Shown here piece after piece: positions 10,251 to 34,245 of a stretch of DNA of 64,000 bases (its first letter is position 1; the number at the start of each line of letters is the position of its first letter). This DNA comes from Cristatella mucedo (Eukaryota; Bryozoa; Phylactolaemata; Cristatellidae), in assembly GCA_009760855.2 (NCBI GenBank), contig WPIO01000062.1, positions 764,501 through 828,500 on the forward strand, given 5' to 3'. Both the position numbers and the translations under genes were made by a program. The notes beneath the pieces were generated by a model. That model worked only from the letters and a program-made list of their open reading frames with translations, was not told where the DNA came from and ran no database searches.

Positions 10251-11940
10251 CGACTACACCTTTTTGAAAGGTGCTAGGACATGACCTGAGCCTAATGACA
10301 TATCTATGATGTTAGTTATGCATGACAGCAGCAGATCAATGCATCGTAGAAGCAGGACAGTGGGAATAGGGTCTAGAAGACTAGTCGTCTTCTTTGATTG
10401 GGATATGCCCTTGGTGGCAATCGACGTAATCGGGGGGGGGGGGGTTTGCAGGCCGCTGTCACGTATACCTGCCTGTAGCAGGTGTTCGCCTCCTCCGAAG
10501 GCAGCGTGAAGGCAGCGTAGCAGAAAAGCTGCAGGCCGCAGCGGCTCGCAGTCGCAGTTGTTGACGGCTCCGCTCACTCGCCTCACATGACCACTGCCGC
10601 GGTTTTGTTACCTTCGCACTTGGCCCGGCAAAACCCCTGCAGCGAACGAATGCTTCGAGAACACCAAGGAAGAATGCTGCCCGAGGTTTGCAGCGACCGG
10701 CTGTAAGCCTTTCGTTCTGCCTGGGTTTGCAGAGATTCAGAACATCAGCCCGACAGTAGCGGCCACAGGTACCTAGTGGCCCCTGGCGCGCTGTCACAAC
10801 CGCCGCGAACCGGTGGCCGCCGAGAGAGTGCACCAGGCGGCGGCGCCACGTCCAAGCACAGACCTCTGTCCGTGGTGCAACGCGGCGACGGCGACCTCGG
10901 AGAAGGCCCCGAGACGCTGGTATAGACGCGAGGTTCGCTCGCTCTCCAGCGCCACCAGCGCAAGCAGCGATTCGAGGCAGCGAGTGGGCGAGCGAAGCGG
11001 ACGCGCGTGGCTCAGCCTCCCAGTCGGCGGCGACAGCGCGGCGCTGTACGGCGAACCTTTTTCTCTCTCGCGAGAACACGCCTGAGCCGGCCGTTTCTCT
11101 CAGCGACGCTAGCAGTCCGACGAAGCGTCCGGCCGCCGGCCGCCCCCTTCGGCCCCGCCGGCCGCCCCCCTTAGGACGGCCCCGCCGGCCGCGTCTGAAG
11201 CACGAAGGGCGTCTGCGCGAGCTGCCGAGCGCCGCATATCGAGCGTCCGACGAGCTGCGCACTTCGGCGTGCGTACGGCGGCCGGCAGTCGCAGTCGACG
11301 GCGCGCGGCTCGGCTGCAGCCGAGCTCGAGCCACCAGCTCGAGCCGCTCTCTCGCATTCGCATCGAGTCTCGCTGGCTCGTTCGAGCGGTTGAGCCTCGC
11401 GACTCGTCGGCCGCGCTCCCGACCTCCGGTCCCGACCTCCGCCGTACCCTAAGACGAGGTACTGGCAGACCTCCCGACCTCCGGTACGTACGCCGCGTAC
11501 GCTCTGACGCCTCGGCGTACGAGTGTACTCGGCGATGTTGCTTGCAGTCGCCCCAGTCAGCTCGGCCGGCCGGCCGAGCGGAGGCGACGTCGGCTCGAAG
11601 TGACGCTCGGAGGTGACGCTCGGAGGTGACGCTCGGGTCTGACGCTCGAAGAAGACGCTCGAGACGCTTTGTTGATAGTTGTCGCGTTGGACTCGAGTGG
11701 GACAGCGCGACGCTGCCGCTAGCCACCTCGTCCGGGCTGGCTGGCGGCTAGTCTGTTTGCTGTGTAGCGAGTGGCTTGTTGGCGCGAGCGGTGTGGTCGC
11801 GGCGCGAGCGCACCTCGCTGCGGTTCATTTTCACTGGAACCCGTTCATAAAGCTGCCGCCGGAAGCGTGTCGGCGGCGCATGTGCACTTGTCACTTTCAG
11901 TTTCGGTAAGCGAAACCAGTCGGTTCTGCCTACACTGCGC
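10251..11940. other. GC-rich unassigned region with possible promoter character
   Basis: A 13-base G run lies at 10432-10444. Beyond it is a CpG-dense block with long open frames on both strands of Arg/Ala/Ser-rich composition and no recognisable domain. GACGCTCG repeats occur at 11601-11665. A good splice donor, CGGTAAGCG, follows CACTTTCAGTTT near 11890-11912, so an untranslated first exon is possible. I see no supported coding exon. Confidence 0.4.
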
Positions 11941-12049
11941 GCGATGTCAGCAGACGGCTACTCGAGCTTTGGCTTCAAGCTGCGAGCCGTAGACGGGTCT
12001 TCTTTACCAAATCGAGGCAGAAGCTGCGCCTTGCCTCAGCAGTGCAGGC

Positions 12050-12114
12050 CAAATCGGCGGCGCCCAATCAGAGTGGACCGACAGCCCACTCTGATTTCCT
12101 TCGTCGCCGATTTG
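12050..12114. other. Two-part stem-loop
   Basis: The inner arms AATCAGAGTGG (12066-12076) and CCACTCTGATT (12086-12096) are perfect around a 9-nt loop. The outer arms CAAATCGGCG (12050-12059) and CGCCGATTTG (12105-12114) are also perfect. The two together form a nested hairpin. Confidence 0.85.
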
Positions 12115-12291
12115 CTGCCGTTACGAGCGCGGTTTGCGTCTTCTACGCCCCGGGTGTGACTAGGCCGGCCACAAGCGCAGCGCTCGTAGCTCGGCGCCGC
12201 GTCTCAGCCTAACGCGCCGCGACGAATACTGGCGACGCCTGGACGTTGAATTCTCAGCTGGCTAACGACTCATAGGTGCAGCACCAACGCA

Positions 12292-12334
12292 CGAAGGTAC
12301 GCCGTCGGTTTCGGAAACCGACGGCGTACCTTCG
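12292..12334. other. Perfect 20-bp hairpin
   Basis: The arm CGAAGGTACGCCGTCGGTTT at 12292-12311 is perfectly complementary to 12315-12334. Only the 3-nt loop CGG separates them. No LINE, SINE or gene explains it. Confidence 0.95.
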
Positions 12335-13514
12335 AGGAGCTAGCCGCGCTCGCTCGCCATACATTAGCGTAACGGGCTATTTTCATGAAATGTGCACGTC
12401 CATTTGACAGCGATGCCGCGTTACAGGCGGCGTTTAACTCTCGGGCCGCGACGCGTGCCCGAGAGAGCTCGAATCAGCTCAAATACCAATGCCGACTCCG
12501 AAGCAAGCACGACTGACTACTTATTACACGACGTCCGCTTCCATGGGACCTTGGCAATAGATTATTGCGTCACCGGCGCCTGCTAGCCGTAATAATTCAA
12601 GAGCCGCGAATAAGGAATTCGGTGGTGATCTGGCTGATTTAGCATGCCGCCGTTTCACTGCACCTTATAGGCTCATGCCTTCCTATGTCGGAGTCGCGCC
12701 TGACGGAGGAATAAGCTGGATTCTGGAGATGGAAGCGGCCTGGAAATAAGGTTGCTCATTTTGCTGCAACAATGCGGACTCCGTGCAGGCAGCTGGCAGG
12801 CAACACACTTTTCTTGCAGGCCAGTGGCGTCGGGCGATGCCTGCGAGCGAAAGTAGGAAACAAACAGAAGCTTTGGAAGTCCAAAGCACGCCGATAGCTA
12901 GACGGATAATTGCGAGTAATCGACCTCGGCAGTAGCAGTTCCGACTGAAGAGGGTGGCTGGCAAGCGGACCCGTTCTTTCACTCTCTCTGTCTGTCTCTC
13001 TCGCGCGCGCTCTACGACATCAGGAGACGAGGCTCCGTAGACTCGGCCGACGGTTTCGTTCCCGCTCGCATCATCTTAAAATGAGGTCGCATGGCCGATG
13101 CGACATGCCACTAATTTTTTATTCTCTTCTGATAGCGAGTGGCGTACCGAGGCAGGCGTATTCCTAGAGCGCACATTGACCGGTGCACCTCGGATTGCTC
13201 GAGCAGCCGCAGAGCCGCCTTAAAAGGAGTACAGAAAGACGCGGAGGAATACAGCGGCGAACAGGCGCGACGGCAACGAGCGGGCGGAGCTGAGATCGGC
13301 ACAGGCGGGATCCGGTCTTTGTGTACCATTAATGCTTTGCTTAAGGCGGTGACCGTCGTCAGGTCGCATGCCTTACCTTCGTGCATCGCAGGGTCGGTGG
13401 TCCAGTACTCACTTTTTACCCTAGGGTTCTTAGTCCAGAGGCAGTATGCTCGTTCAAGACGACCCAGGAGTGTGGGTGGTCTCGAGTCCTGTACTGGGCG
13501 ATCGCTTATTTCCA

Positions 13515-13592
13515 ACTGCAGCGGTGGCGCTAGCCGTGAAGGCTCTTCTGCCGCTATACAAGTGAGGCCGTGGGATCAGCTAAACTTTTTTC
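13515..13592 (+). repeat. SINE family A 3' fragment
   Basis: GCGGTGGCGCTAGCCGTGAAGGCTCTTCTGCCGCTATACAAGTGAGGCCGTGGGATCAGCTAAAC matches the family A tail seen at 19183-19350. The tRNA-like head is absent or decayed. A family B fragment follows directly. Confidence 0.7.
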
Positions 13593-13690
13593 TCGACGAC
13601 CAAGGTCGTCGGTTCGCATTCTTCGGCATACGTAAAACACATGGACAGAAATTAAGTCCTCTTGGGGTGCTTTACAAATGAATTATATCT
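13592..13690 (+). repeat. SINE family B fragment
   Basis: The palindromic CGACGACCAAGGTCGTCG is followed by GGTTCGCATTC (box B-like). The family B tail ACATGGACAGAAATTAAGTCCTCTTGGGGTGCTTTACAAATGAATTAT comes next. Confidence 0.7.
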
Positions 13691-14930
13691 TGTCCACATT
13701 TAAGCAAGCTGGATCAAATAGCGAGTGCATTAAATCGGTTGCTCAGTACGCTGAACAGCGTCATCTTAATCAGTGTCGTTGCTCGAGATGGGTACAAGCT
13801 CATGCGCTTTTCACAAAGCCAGTCAAACAATTCAACAACCCACCGAATGGTGAACGAATGCTGAATATACGTGACATGCCAATAAATGAAGCGATAATAA
13901 TAAAGTCTGGAATTGCTCGATACTGAGCACAACATCTTTAAATTGTATTCCAGTACTATCGTTATGAATTACAGATATTACTGTTTAACAGTTTTTGGAC
14001 ACACGTTTTAATGGAATGCAAGCCGACAAATCGGCAGTGTTATGAAACTCCGTTTCCCGTTAGGAATTAATTCTGAACGACCTTGTATAATGACCGTTTT
14101 GACCACAGGAAACTTTACTGTGTAATGAAAGCCCAGAAAGAGGCCCAGAAAGAGCAAACGAACGAGCGAGTTTCGTTTGAGGTTTCCTGCTGCTAAGATG
14201 CTACTAGGTGATAGTCTCCATTTCGTCGCCAAATTGAACAATGCAGGGATCGTTTGCTCAAAGTGGGATTCTGTAGTTCTATGCGAAATATTCAACTGAA
14301 GGCAATGCCCCTGCTGGAAGTATCTCACCGGGAGAAGCCAGCATCACCCTGAATGTACGGCCGCAGCACAGCAACGCGCCGAGCTTCATTCAGCTTTTCT
14401 TTCCTTGATTTTCATTCATTCAGCTCATTCACCCGTATCAGCACAGCCAAAACGAGGTTGCCCACGCCTCCAGACCCATTACACAGAGAGGTACTTGACG
14501 TCAAATCGAAATTCTAAGTTGAGACCTGCCAGTTCAATGTATGACCTCAAATTTTCGATCAGATCCGTCGTCCGCTTTTCCTTCAGGGACGGGTTCTTCT
14601 ACCTACACGTACGTCAGATTGTGGTGTATATGTCCAAACCAGAAAGTTGAAACAGTCTCTCGTCGCCCTTAGCCACCCAGGTTTCAGATGTATAGTAAGA
14701 TTTGGGAGCTGCAATTATCACCAAGCAATGCTTTTATTGCTTCCCATACTCTCCTTTCCCTTCCTCTTGCAGCTCTGACTCCTTCACAACAGGTGGGTTC
14801 GTCACAACTGGAAGAAGGTCGTCGGCCGCACTGAACGGCCAACTTCATGCCTGCATCAAGGCAGCTGCTAGTCGCATCGCACCGGGGTGATTCACGCGGC
14901 CGTTGACCTGATGAACAGGGAGGCGCAAAT
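13690..14930. other. Unassigned intergenic sequence
   Basis: AT-moderate sequence with short non-overlapping ORFs, none with recognisable features. I see no repeat shared with the rest of the window. Confidence 0.4.
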
Positions 14931-15014
14931 CAGCACAGGAAAGTACGGCACGAGAAACAGACAGTCGAGTTAGTCGTTGAAAATCGATCTCTGATGCAAG
15001 GATGCAGTTCGATT

Positions 15015-15055
15015 CCTAATGAGCCCCGGCAGTGCTGGTGCTGCGGCTCATTAGG
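15015..15055. other. Inverted repeat (11-bp arms)
   Basis: CCTAATGAGCC at 15015-15025 pairs with GGCTCATTAGG at 15045-15055 across 19 nt. It lies upstream, on the minus strand, of the nearby LINE family B copy. Confidence 0.75.
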
Positions 15056-15304
15056 AGTCGTGGTGGTGGCCTTAGAGTGGTCAACTTCAGTATTTTGGAG
15101 TATCTGCGATTCAACAACGTGGCTGTAGAAGCTAGACTTGGCAATGGCCTTAGCTAGGATGGATAGGTTCAACCTGGGACATAGCTGGGCACTCGGTCCA
15201 ATCGGCATCCAGTCGATCCTGGTCTTCATTACGCCTTTTCAAGCTAGCACTTATTGGTCCTCACTACTTTAGCGTTGCTGGTTAACCACACAACAATACG
15301 GTTA

Positions 15305-15875
15305 TGTGATGCAATGTATCTCCGTCTGTAACTCCACAAAGTCATAAAACTATGTGGGTGTTACTCAGGAGAGTTTTGTATAGCGCACTCACAGCCTAAG
15401 CGACTTTCGGTACGCATTCGGTAGCCAACAGACTTCGTCTCACGAAACAAAGAAAAAGTGGGAAGCATAGCAGAGTCAGGAGAGCCGTTGAGGTAGTGAG
15501 TAGCATAGAAGTAGCAGCTCAGGACTGCTGAAAAGGATGAGCCATAGTCTGCAGTAGAAGAGTAGTTGTTGTTGCGTAAGAATTGTGGAAGCGATTTCCA
15601 CAGTCTAGGACATGCAGAGCTAAAGCTTCTGTCGCCAACGGTCTTTAAGCGTAGGAATGGAACAGCTAATGTATTGTCCACACAGGACCTGAGGGCACGA
15701 GGAGGCTGAAACTGATGCAGCAGTTCAGCTAGGTACGAAGGAGCCAAGCCGTGGCGGGCCTTGTGGGTCAGCGTAGGAACTTTGCTCTGTATCCGTTGCT
15801 CAACCGGCATCCATCCTAGCTCTTTTAGCAAAGGAGACACGTGCTCAAACCTCTGGGACTTGAAGGTTTGGGCGT
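15305..15875 (-). mobile_element. CR1/L2-like LINE (family B) RT C-terminus and 3' end
   Basis: The minus strand encodes HVSPLLKELGWMPVEQRI, then RHGLAPSYLAELL, then KTVGDRSFSSACPRLWKSLP. That is the usual order in the C-terminal part of CR1/L2 reverse transcriptases. The 3' end is the sequence complementary to ATGCAATGTATCTCCGTCTGTAACTCC. A second copy lies at 59812-60285. The 5' end is truncated and catalytic motifs are absent. Confidence 0.85.
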
Positions 15876-15909
15876 GCATTCCCCTTTGTCCGAAGAGAAA
15901 ACTCAATCA

Positions 15910-17210
15910 GAGTACCACGTTGTAGCGTTGGGCTAGAGAGGGAACGTTATATGGAAAAGCTGAACCATATACTCGAGAATTATTGACAGGCTAAACCATC
16001 GACTAAGAGAAAACTTATCGTCCGGCTTCACGCACTACCTGAAAACTAAATGCTTAAAGAATGAAGTGTTTTTTTGCTATTCGGCCGCGAGAGTCTTGGC
16101 CGTCAGCACGGGTACAAAAAATATCTTCTATAAGGGTGGTGGGCGAGTTTGTTCATTCGGCACACAATTCAGTAAATATGGAAAGTACATTATTAACGAG
16201 GCATCATCGACCAGCTCTTGACAGCCCAGGAAGATGATACGTGGCCTCCTACCTGGCCTTCCATGGAGTATCCTGGTTGTGACCAGCAAGTAAAATAGAG
16301 CCAATCTAATAAGCATGGACGCATGCCTCCAACTCACCGGACTCTTCACGACTTGTCTTATAAGGGAGTCTTTTAGGGACAGATCGTCAGAACAAGATAT
16401 AAACGCATAGTCTGTAGGGAAAATACTCTCAGCCATAAGAACAACGAATGCACATTGCCTTCCTGCAAAAAGTCGAAATGAAATTAACATCCAGCCGGTC
16501 ACCATTTGTCAACCAGCAGTATATAGCAACAACTATATACCGATGCAGTTAACAAACGTCAGAGCACAGTGACTGATACTTTAGGCGAGATTGACTTAAT
16601 AGATGAGCGAACGCGCTCGGTGACAGAAAGTGCAGAAGGTAACCAAGAATTTCAGTGAGAGAAGCCAGGATAATAATTACCTACAGATCTGGATCACATG
16701 ACATGCGCGACCAGTGGCTTCTGCGTAGGCATATTTGGCTTGCAAAAGTGACCGTGGAAGTGATGACACCACTCCAGCTACGAGGCCCACACGTGCTTGT
16801 TCAGGTACAAAAAAAGAAGAAAAGAAAAGAGGTGCCCAGATCGACGGGTCTCCTCTCAGGTGGTAAGCCACTGCCTCGAGACTCGCTTGTCGCCATCTGA
16901 ATAGGCGACCATCATCACTTCTGCTGCAAACATTAACATTAGCTATCAGCCGAGCTGGCACGTGCTGGCAACAAAGGCCACAGCCGATGCCACGTCAACA
17001 GGAGCGCAGCATTTGTCACTGTTGCGCGAGTCTGCAGGCGCTAGTATTTTGTCGACGGCTGCCCTCGGCCACGGCAGCAGCACGAGCATCATCGGCGCAG
17101 TCACTGATGACAGAGCTGGCGACATTGACAGCCTGCCCAGAGCATGCACATGCTCCCAAGTCGTCAGCGCCATCGAGCACAGCCTTGCTATGCCGCTCTT
17201 CGCCCGCACT
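15910..17210. other. Region downstream of ALG5 (probable 3' UTR, then unassigned)
   Basis: The 3' UTR of the minus-strand ALG5 gene must begin at 17210 and run leftward. I found no canonical AATAAA on the minus strand close to the stop codon. A 125-codon minus-strand open frame at 16128-16505 has no recognisable features. Confidence 0.4.
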
Positions 17211-28328
<11,118 letters not shown>

Positions 28329-28417
28329 GACTGCGGCTCCACAAAACAGAGAAGCCGGTTATTGCAAGCCTACTACGAGTACATTTCCGCTAGGGATTGA
28401 ACATCCGGGCCGGGTCT

Positions 28418-28462
28418 CCGGAAGTGGATGTAACTTGCCACGTCACAAGTGGGTCACGTGAC
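28418..28462. promoter_or_regulatory. ETS site and palindromic E-box in the ALG5 promoter
   Basis: CCGGAAGTG, a consensus ETS-family core, lies at 28418-28426. GTCACGTGAC, a perfect palindromic E-box of the USF/MITF type, lies at 28453-28462. They are 90-135 bases upstream of the ALG5 ATG, a usual position for housekeeping promoters without TATA. Confidence 0.6.
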
Positions 28463-28984
28463 TTGATGTCGCTGCTCTTTACCGCGACGGTCTGTACTGG
28501 AGAGAATCGGTTGAACTACTGCTTGACTCTAGCGGAAATAACTCAGTAAACCAGGTTCTCGCGTGAGTCTAAAATTTCTTGATTACATTTCCAGAGATTT
28601 AAACCTGTTGCATTTGGCATTTACGGTATATGCCGGCTCGCCAGCTAATGCAAGCGCCAAAAAAGTACCCTCGGAGTCGCGCGAGGAACAGGTCCGAGCA
28701 ATCATGTTCCGAAAAGATCGCAAGTAGCTGCATTAGAGCAGCAATTTAAATAAATTGTGTCAGTTGTTATGAGATGTGCCGATATAAGGATCGGACGTAT
28801 GACCCACCAGGCCTACCACAGCTTAGCTCGGTCATGCGTAGCTGAACTGCCGAAGCAGTTATAGCCTCATCGTGCCTCCAGGTTTTCTCAGGACAGAAAA
28901 TTCTCAGAACGGCTAATAAACGCTCTTTCTTTCAATCAAATACGGTGGAAGATAGAAGCTTTTACTCTGGAGTCCTATGCTGGT

Positions 28985-29610
28985 CAGCTGTCAACTGCAT
29001 AGCTGCCACATCACACCATTTCTGTCTAAGCGTTACGGGCTGGAGATCAAGAATTGAATCATTTTCAATATTCTCTACCTGGCTTTCTTACCATTTCATT
29101 TACTTGCATTTACAGCCTAAATTTCTGACCTTGCTCATCTACTGTGCTCTCGCATCACTAGCTCTTCTGAATCTAGTCCTTTCGCCATCTCTGACGCTAA
29201 ATTGAAACCTCTTGGTTATCTAGCCTTCAGCTCAATTTCACCGAAAGTTAGGAGCTCGGTTCCGGCTACGGTCACCACCTGCACTAACTGGCATATTAGT
29301 TTCAGCTAGAGATCGATCTGGTCCTGCCAGCTCTTCATAGGCCCTCCCAATGCCTTTTTGTACTTATGCGTTTATATGCTATGTACCTGGGCCCGTTACT
29401 TGCCAGAGGTATTACAAAACCAGTGGCTACGAGTGTCGTTTTATTTGCTTTACGTTTGGCTTGCTATAATAATTGCTTTCTTTTGCATGCTTGATACCGC
29501 ACACGTCACTAAAGCTCGATTATTGATTCTCTTGCTGAGAGTTCAAGAGCACCTGGATAGAGATTAAGTTCTTTTAGGGCGTTATGCAAACGACCTATGA
29601 ATGCTATTGT
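28985..29610 (+). mobile_element. Decayed CR1/L2-like LINE 3' end with shared tail
   Basis: Across shifted frames I can read an RT C-terminus: a HITPFLSKRYGLEIKN-like segment, then KLKPLGYLAFSSISPKV. At 29545-29610 comes the tail AGCACCTGGATAGAGATTAAGTTCTTTTAGGGCGTTATGCAAACGACC, shared with SINE B and LINE A. It is heavily mutated. Confidence 0.55.
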
Positions 29611-30684
29611 TCTTGCAAATTTTAGCCATCGCTTCTCCTCGTTCAATGGCTCAATGGCTACCTTCTGTCATGCTCAAGTTGCATGATCGTACCTCTGTGT
29701 AATTGGGTCAGCTGATGGGTCACTCTGCCACGCGGACTAGCTCGGAGACAGTGGAGCTTGTGGGCGAATCCATCGGCTTTCATCGGTAGCGTTGCGAGAA
29801 TTCGGATCGCGAAATCGTTAGCAATGAGCCGCCACGGTCACCGCAGTCAGCCTCGAGGTTAGACCTTGGAGGCGAGGAGCTTTTCCAAGTGACATGTCTG
29901 CTAAATAACTATGCGAGCCATACTCAGGAGTCCGAGATGTCTACTGTAAAGTTTATTTCGATCGCTGGCTTATATCCGCTGTTAGTTTAAACTGCTGCCA
30001 CACATCACCTTTGTAAAGACTTTCTATACTCGCTGACTGATTCTGTCGTAGGCCGGTTATGCCCGTTGTATCGTTACGCAATGTCGTTGAGCCGGTTATG
30101 CCCCGGCTGCATAATGCTTCCCAGCTACGTCGATGAGCCTAGTCGCATTTGCCATTCGACCCGAGTCGGTCATTGCCCCCTAGCGGCACTTTCTTCACGA
30201 ACCGGTTAAATCTTCACTCTGAGAGGGCTTGAACGAAGTCGTGGAAATGCCGTCTAATGGTCATTTCCCGTGCCTTGATAACCGAAAAAGCCGACTAGAA
30301 ACGTACTCGTATTCAACTAAGCGAACTTTACTTGAAATAAAATGTATTCTTGGGCAAATGAGGCTTCGCTCGGATGCAGCTCGAGGTATATAAATAATAA
30401 TCAATGTTGGCCGAGTATTACTTGCAGTATTTTTCCAAATAGATAATGCATGAAAAACGGCGACATACGGGAAACTTCGCTCTTGAGGTATCCACAGCCT
30501 TTTGAATGGACAAAAGCTAGGCAGCAAAAGAAACAGCGAACCACGATAAGATTCAGCGGTGTGACTCGTAGGCATCTCGCAGCCGACGCTGCCCGCGGGT
30601 CGAACGTATCTAGCAGCACCTGGAACTCGCCTAAAAAGGGTAAATTTTTTTGAGATTCTTATAGTCGTTATATTATTTAATTAG

Positions 30685-30780
30685 TTACATTCAGCAAATG
30701 TAAAGCACCTAGAGAGAGATTAAGTTCTCTGTGGGCGCTTTATCAAGTACATTATTATTATTATTATTATTATTATTCGT
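30685..30780 (+). repeat. LINE A / SINE B type 3' tail with (ATT)n
   Basis: GCAAATGTAAAGCACCTAGAGAGAGATTAAGTTCTCTGTGGGCGCTTTATCAAGTAC runs into (ATT)n. This is the cleanest copy of the tail, matching 50125-50190. Confidence 0.85.
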
Positions 30781-33700
30781 ATAGTAAAGTTCTTATAGTC
30801 TTATGGTCTAGGAAAGCTTAAGCCTCTTTCGCGCCCACACCGAGCACTTGAGACCCACTCGGAAGTACGTCGGAGGACAATATCAGTCGCGTCAGTGTGA
30901 CCCATCTAGCCAGCCGATTTTGCAAGTCCGCTCCGGCGGTTTCTATAGAGACTTTACACCTCCTCACAAGAAACTGACTCGGACGCCTCGACCCGAGACT
31001 CGGTGTCTTAGCTTCCCGAAACTTCTATTCTGCCATCCTCTAAGCTTACAGGCATCCATCCGAGGCAAGCCCTGCAATGTGAGGCTGCAAAGTTGTGGCT
31101 GTCGGCTACCACCCTAGGGCTGGAAGGGCGAAGCCTATATCCGCACGTCGCACGCCACGGATGTGTGCATCATATCGGCTATTCGACTGGGTGTCGACCA
31201 GGAGTGGTGATCCTCAGCAAGCCCACCAGGTGGCAGTGCTGTGTCACTCCGCTATCGAAATCCGCGTACTGGAGGGCAGTTTCTCTGTTTTTGGGGAGTA
31301 CAGGGATTTGTAGCAGCGTAAACCATAACGCTGAGGGTCGTTTCATTCAGCGTTGTTATTCGAGCGGTAGCCATAGCCTTAGTTTCGCAGGTGGCACCGT
31401 TGGGTGTAGGTTTGAACGAAAACCCTAGGGCCACAAACTGTACTTGCGGTTTCGTAATAAATGCGACAGATGCGAGCATTTTCAACGCAATCGGTGGACC
31501 CAAATACAGCAGTCAAAGTTGATTCAATTCAGTCGGATAATTCTAACCGCTTTGGAAAATATAGACGCGCGATCCAGATAAAAGGCAAAGATTAGCTTAT
31601 TCCAAAGCTTCATATAGTGGCACAACTACCCCCCGTGTCTTGCCACGCTCTTGGCGTGAAATACAGAATAGCCAGCCGCAGAATTCAAGCTGTCTAAGAT
31701 GGGATTACGATGCGCGAGCACAAAGCACTGCAAAAGCCAAGCAATGCTGCAGCTCAAGGCGCTCAGTGGGCTTCCGTACTGCTGTGACTGTGTCAAGCCA
31801 TTCTGGACAAAATCTTTCTCACAATCTCAAAGCAGGTAGCCAGTTCTATACCACACCACCCCTTGCCGATATTATTTGTTGATCTGGAACCTTTGAAACA
31901 CGGTAAACGACTCGTAGAAGCAACATCCAATTCGCTCACATGTCGGCAAAAGATAGTTAAACACAGTCGCGACGTACATTGGCCATATCTCAAATGTCAA
32001 TAGAGGCGTCTGCTCGAGACTATCCGCTCTAATTCAACAATATGCCTCTATCTGCATGAATTCTCACATCATCGAGGGCCACGAATAAACTTCAGTATAC
32101 GACAGGATCCCTCCCAGATTGTTGTGGGGAGCTCTTTAATTTAATTATCATCTTTAGCTAGGCCTCCGTCAAGATCCAGCCGAGCATACTCAGGCCATAC
32201 TATTCGCACTTTTTCATTCACGAGCGACCTACCGCTCGACAGGAGTCAATTTGTCAAGATGGAAGCGTCTTCGTTCGTAGATACATTTCCAGGGTGATTT
32301 TTCCTCTCCGCCCACGAAAATGAAATTGGATTCCGCATCAGTCAATTGAGCGTGGGGGGACAGATCCGACGCGACCGAGCAGCATAAGCACGCGGTACGC
32401 AAAGCACGTCAGCGGAAGCTAATGCACACAGCCACGGTGTTGAGCTGGCAGCGCCTCACAAGCGGTCAAGTTGTATGCCGATGGTAGATTTCAGAGATTG
32501 TGCCCAATTAGGAGTATGCAAGAATGCTTTAGTTACGGTTATGAAAACTATTTAAGAACTAATTCAACATAACATGTAAATTTGCAATGGTAAGAAGCTT
32601 GGGCGTCCAATGCTAGGGAGGATTATCAAACCTGGTATGGCTTCTATTATGCGGTACATCTCACGTCCTTCACCTAATCGCGGCCTATCGGTTCCCGAGA
32701 TGATGTCTCGAGGCCGCTGTAAGTGTCCACCTTCGCAGTCATTCATTCGGCTTGTTATTGACGGGAGTTACTCATACGTGTGACGTGATTACGTTTCGGT
32801 TGCAATCTTGTCACACTCCTGTCCAGCTAGAGACCTGTGGCTGTACCTGTACGCTAGCGAGGATTAGCGGTAAGAAACAGGACCTTCTGAAACGTGGTGC
32901 GTTACACTAACCGGGTTATAACTACCGAGATATTATCCGAGGTTTCAAAAGTTATAATGGTCATTAAACTATAAATTCATAATAATATGGTTCGGCGGCG
33001 TATAAAGCCAAGTCATGTAATAGTCTTGAAGTCGTGGTTTTAGCCGTCGTACGAGCGAGGTGCACGCTATGGCTAGTGCTGGACACCCGTGGCCATCTGT
33101 GGCTACATAAGAGACTGCTCTATGCTAATGGAATGGACTTGTCTTTATTAAGATATGGGTGCTCTTTATTGCTGCCGCGTTCGCTACCGTTGGCAGGCCT
33201 GCATATATCGAGGCATCATCATCTGCATCGCGTTAGCTGCGCTCCGCGGCACCAGAGCTTCGCCGGTGTTCGTCTGGCGTCAGCTAGGACCAGCACGATT
33301 CTGAGCGCTGCGAGTCTGTGGTCTAATGATATTAGTGCAGGAGCCGCTATAGTGCCTTTGTAACAGTAGTCACTGAGCCAGCGCTCATCAGTTCTGGCTG
33401 TCCTCTCGAAGTCTCCACGTGTTGGCCCCTGGTTAGCCGGCAGTAGAGGTATCTGACGTAGGCCTGCATAGTGAAGTCTACACTCCTCGCAGTGCACGAG
33501 GGACCAGTTCTGTGCAAGTCGCGTCACGGCTGGCAATCCTGTGATTTTTATCAACATGTTAATCACCAGAAATCGGTGAGCACTACCCTGACGTTAGAAT
33601 TTCGAGCATAAATTTTTGTAACGCCGAGTTTTGGTCTGAATATTTTTGTGGCTGATATGCTTTAGCCGTTGTCTACTTTCGCAGTCAAATTTTTGATTGC

Positions 33701-33902
33701 GATGAACAGTATGAGAGAAGATCGAGTAGAAACCGGTCGACGAAGACCAGCGACTGTAGACGAAATAAGACGCTAAGCAGAGCAAGCAATGAAAGTGGGC
33801 GTGTCGGAAGCAATTGTAGTGTTAGATAATCGTTCTCGGGGTGGAGTAAAAACCTTGGTCTCAGCCTTGATTTAAGGTTCTTCGAACTTCAAGAATTATA
33901 TC

Positions 33903-34023
33903 GCGGTTTCGAGTCGTGCTGCAGACGATCCTTTATTGTCTGCTGCAAGTGGGTGATAGCTGCAAAGGCTCTTCTGCTGCAATGTAAACGAGACTATCGA
34001 TTCAGCTAAACTTGACTTTACTT
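33903..34023 (+). repeat. SINE family A fragment
   Basis: GGTTTCGAGTCGTGC (box B-like), GATCCTTTATTGTCTGCTGCAAG, GTGATAGCTGCAAAGGCTCTTCTGCTGCAATG and GATTCAGCTAAAC follow the family A order. The 5' head is missing. Confidence 0.72.
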
Positions 34024-34245
34024 TTAAGGGTGGCCGGACCTTGAGCGACCCAAGCATGTGCATCAGTTTAAGATGTCTCAACGCAGCGATCCTAACAAAA
34101 TTCCTATGGCATAGTCGTCGTATCGAAGTCGGCGACTAAAATCGAGATGTTTTTCGTCATTGGTCAAAATATCTCTGGCTATGGTCAAGATTACCTGGCA
34201 GCACGGTTAACAAACCGAGGACAAAAAGATGCGTGCACTTTCTGC

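Noticed and set aside
10459-11334. 291-codon minus-strand open frame
   Set aside because: It lies in very GC-rich DNA where stop codons are rare, has Arg/Ala/Ser-rich composition, overlaps other frames on the plus strand and shows no motif.
16128-16505. 125-codon minus-strand open frame downstream of ALG5
   Set aside because: No recognisable feature; probably chance within 3' flanking sequence.
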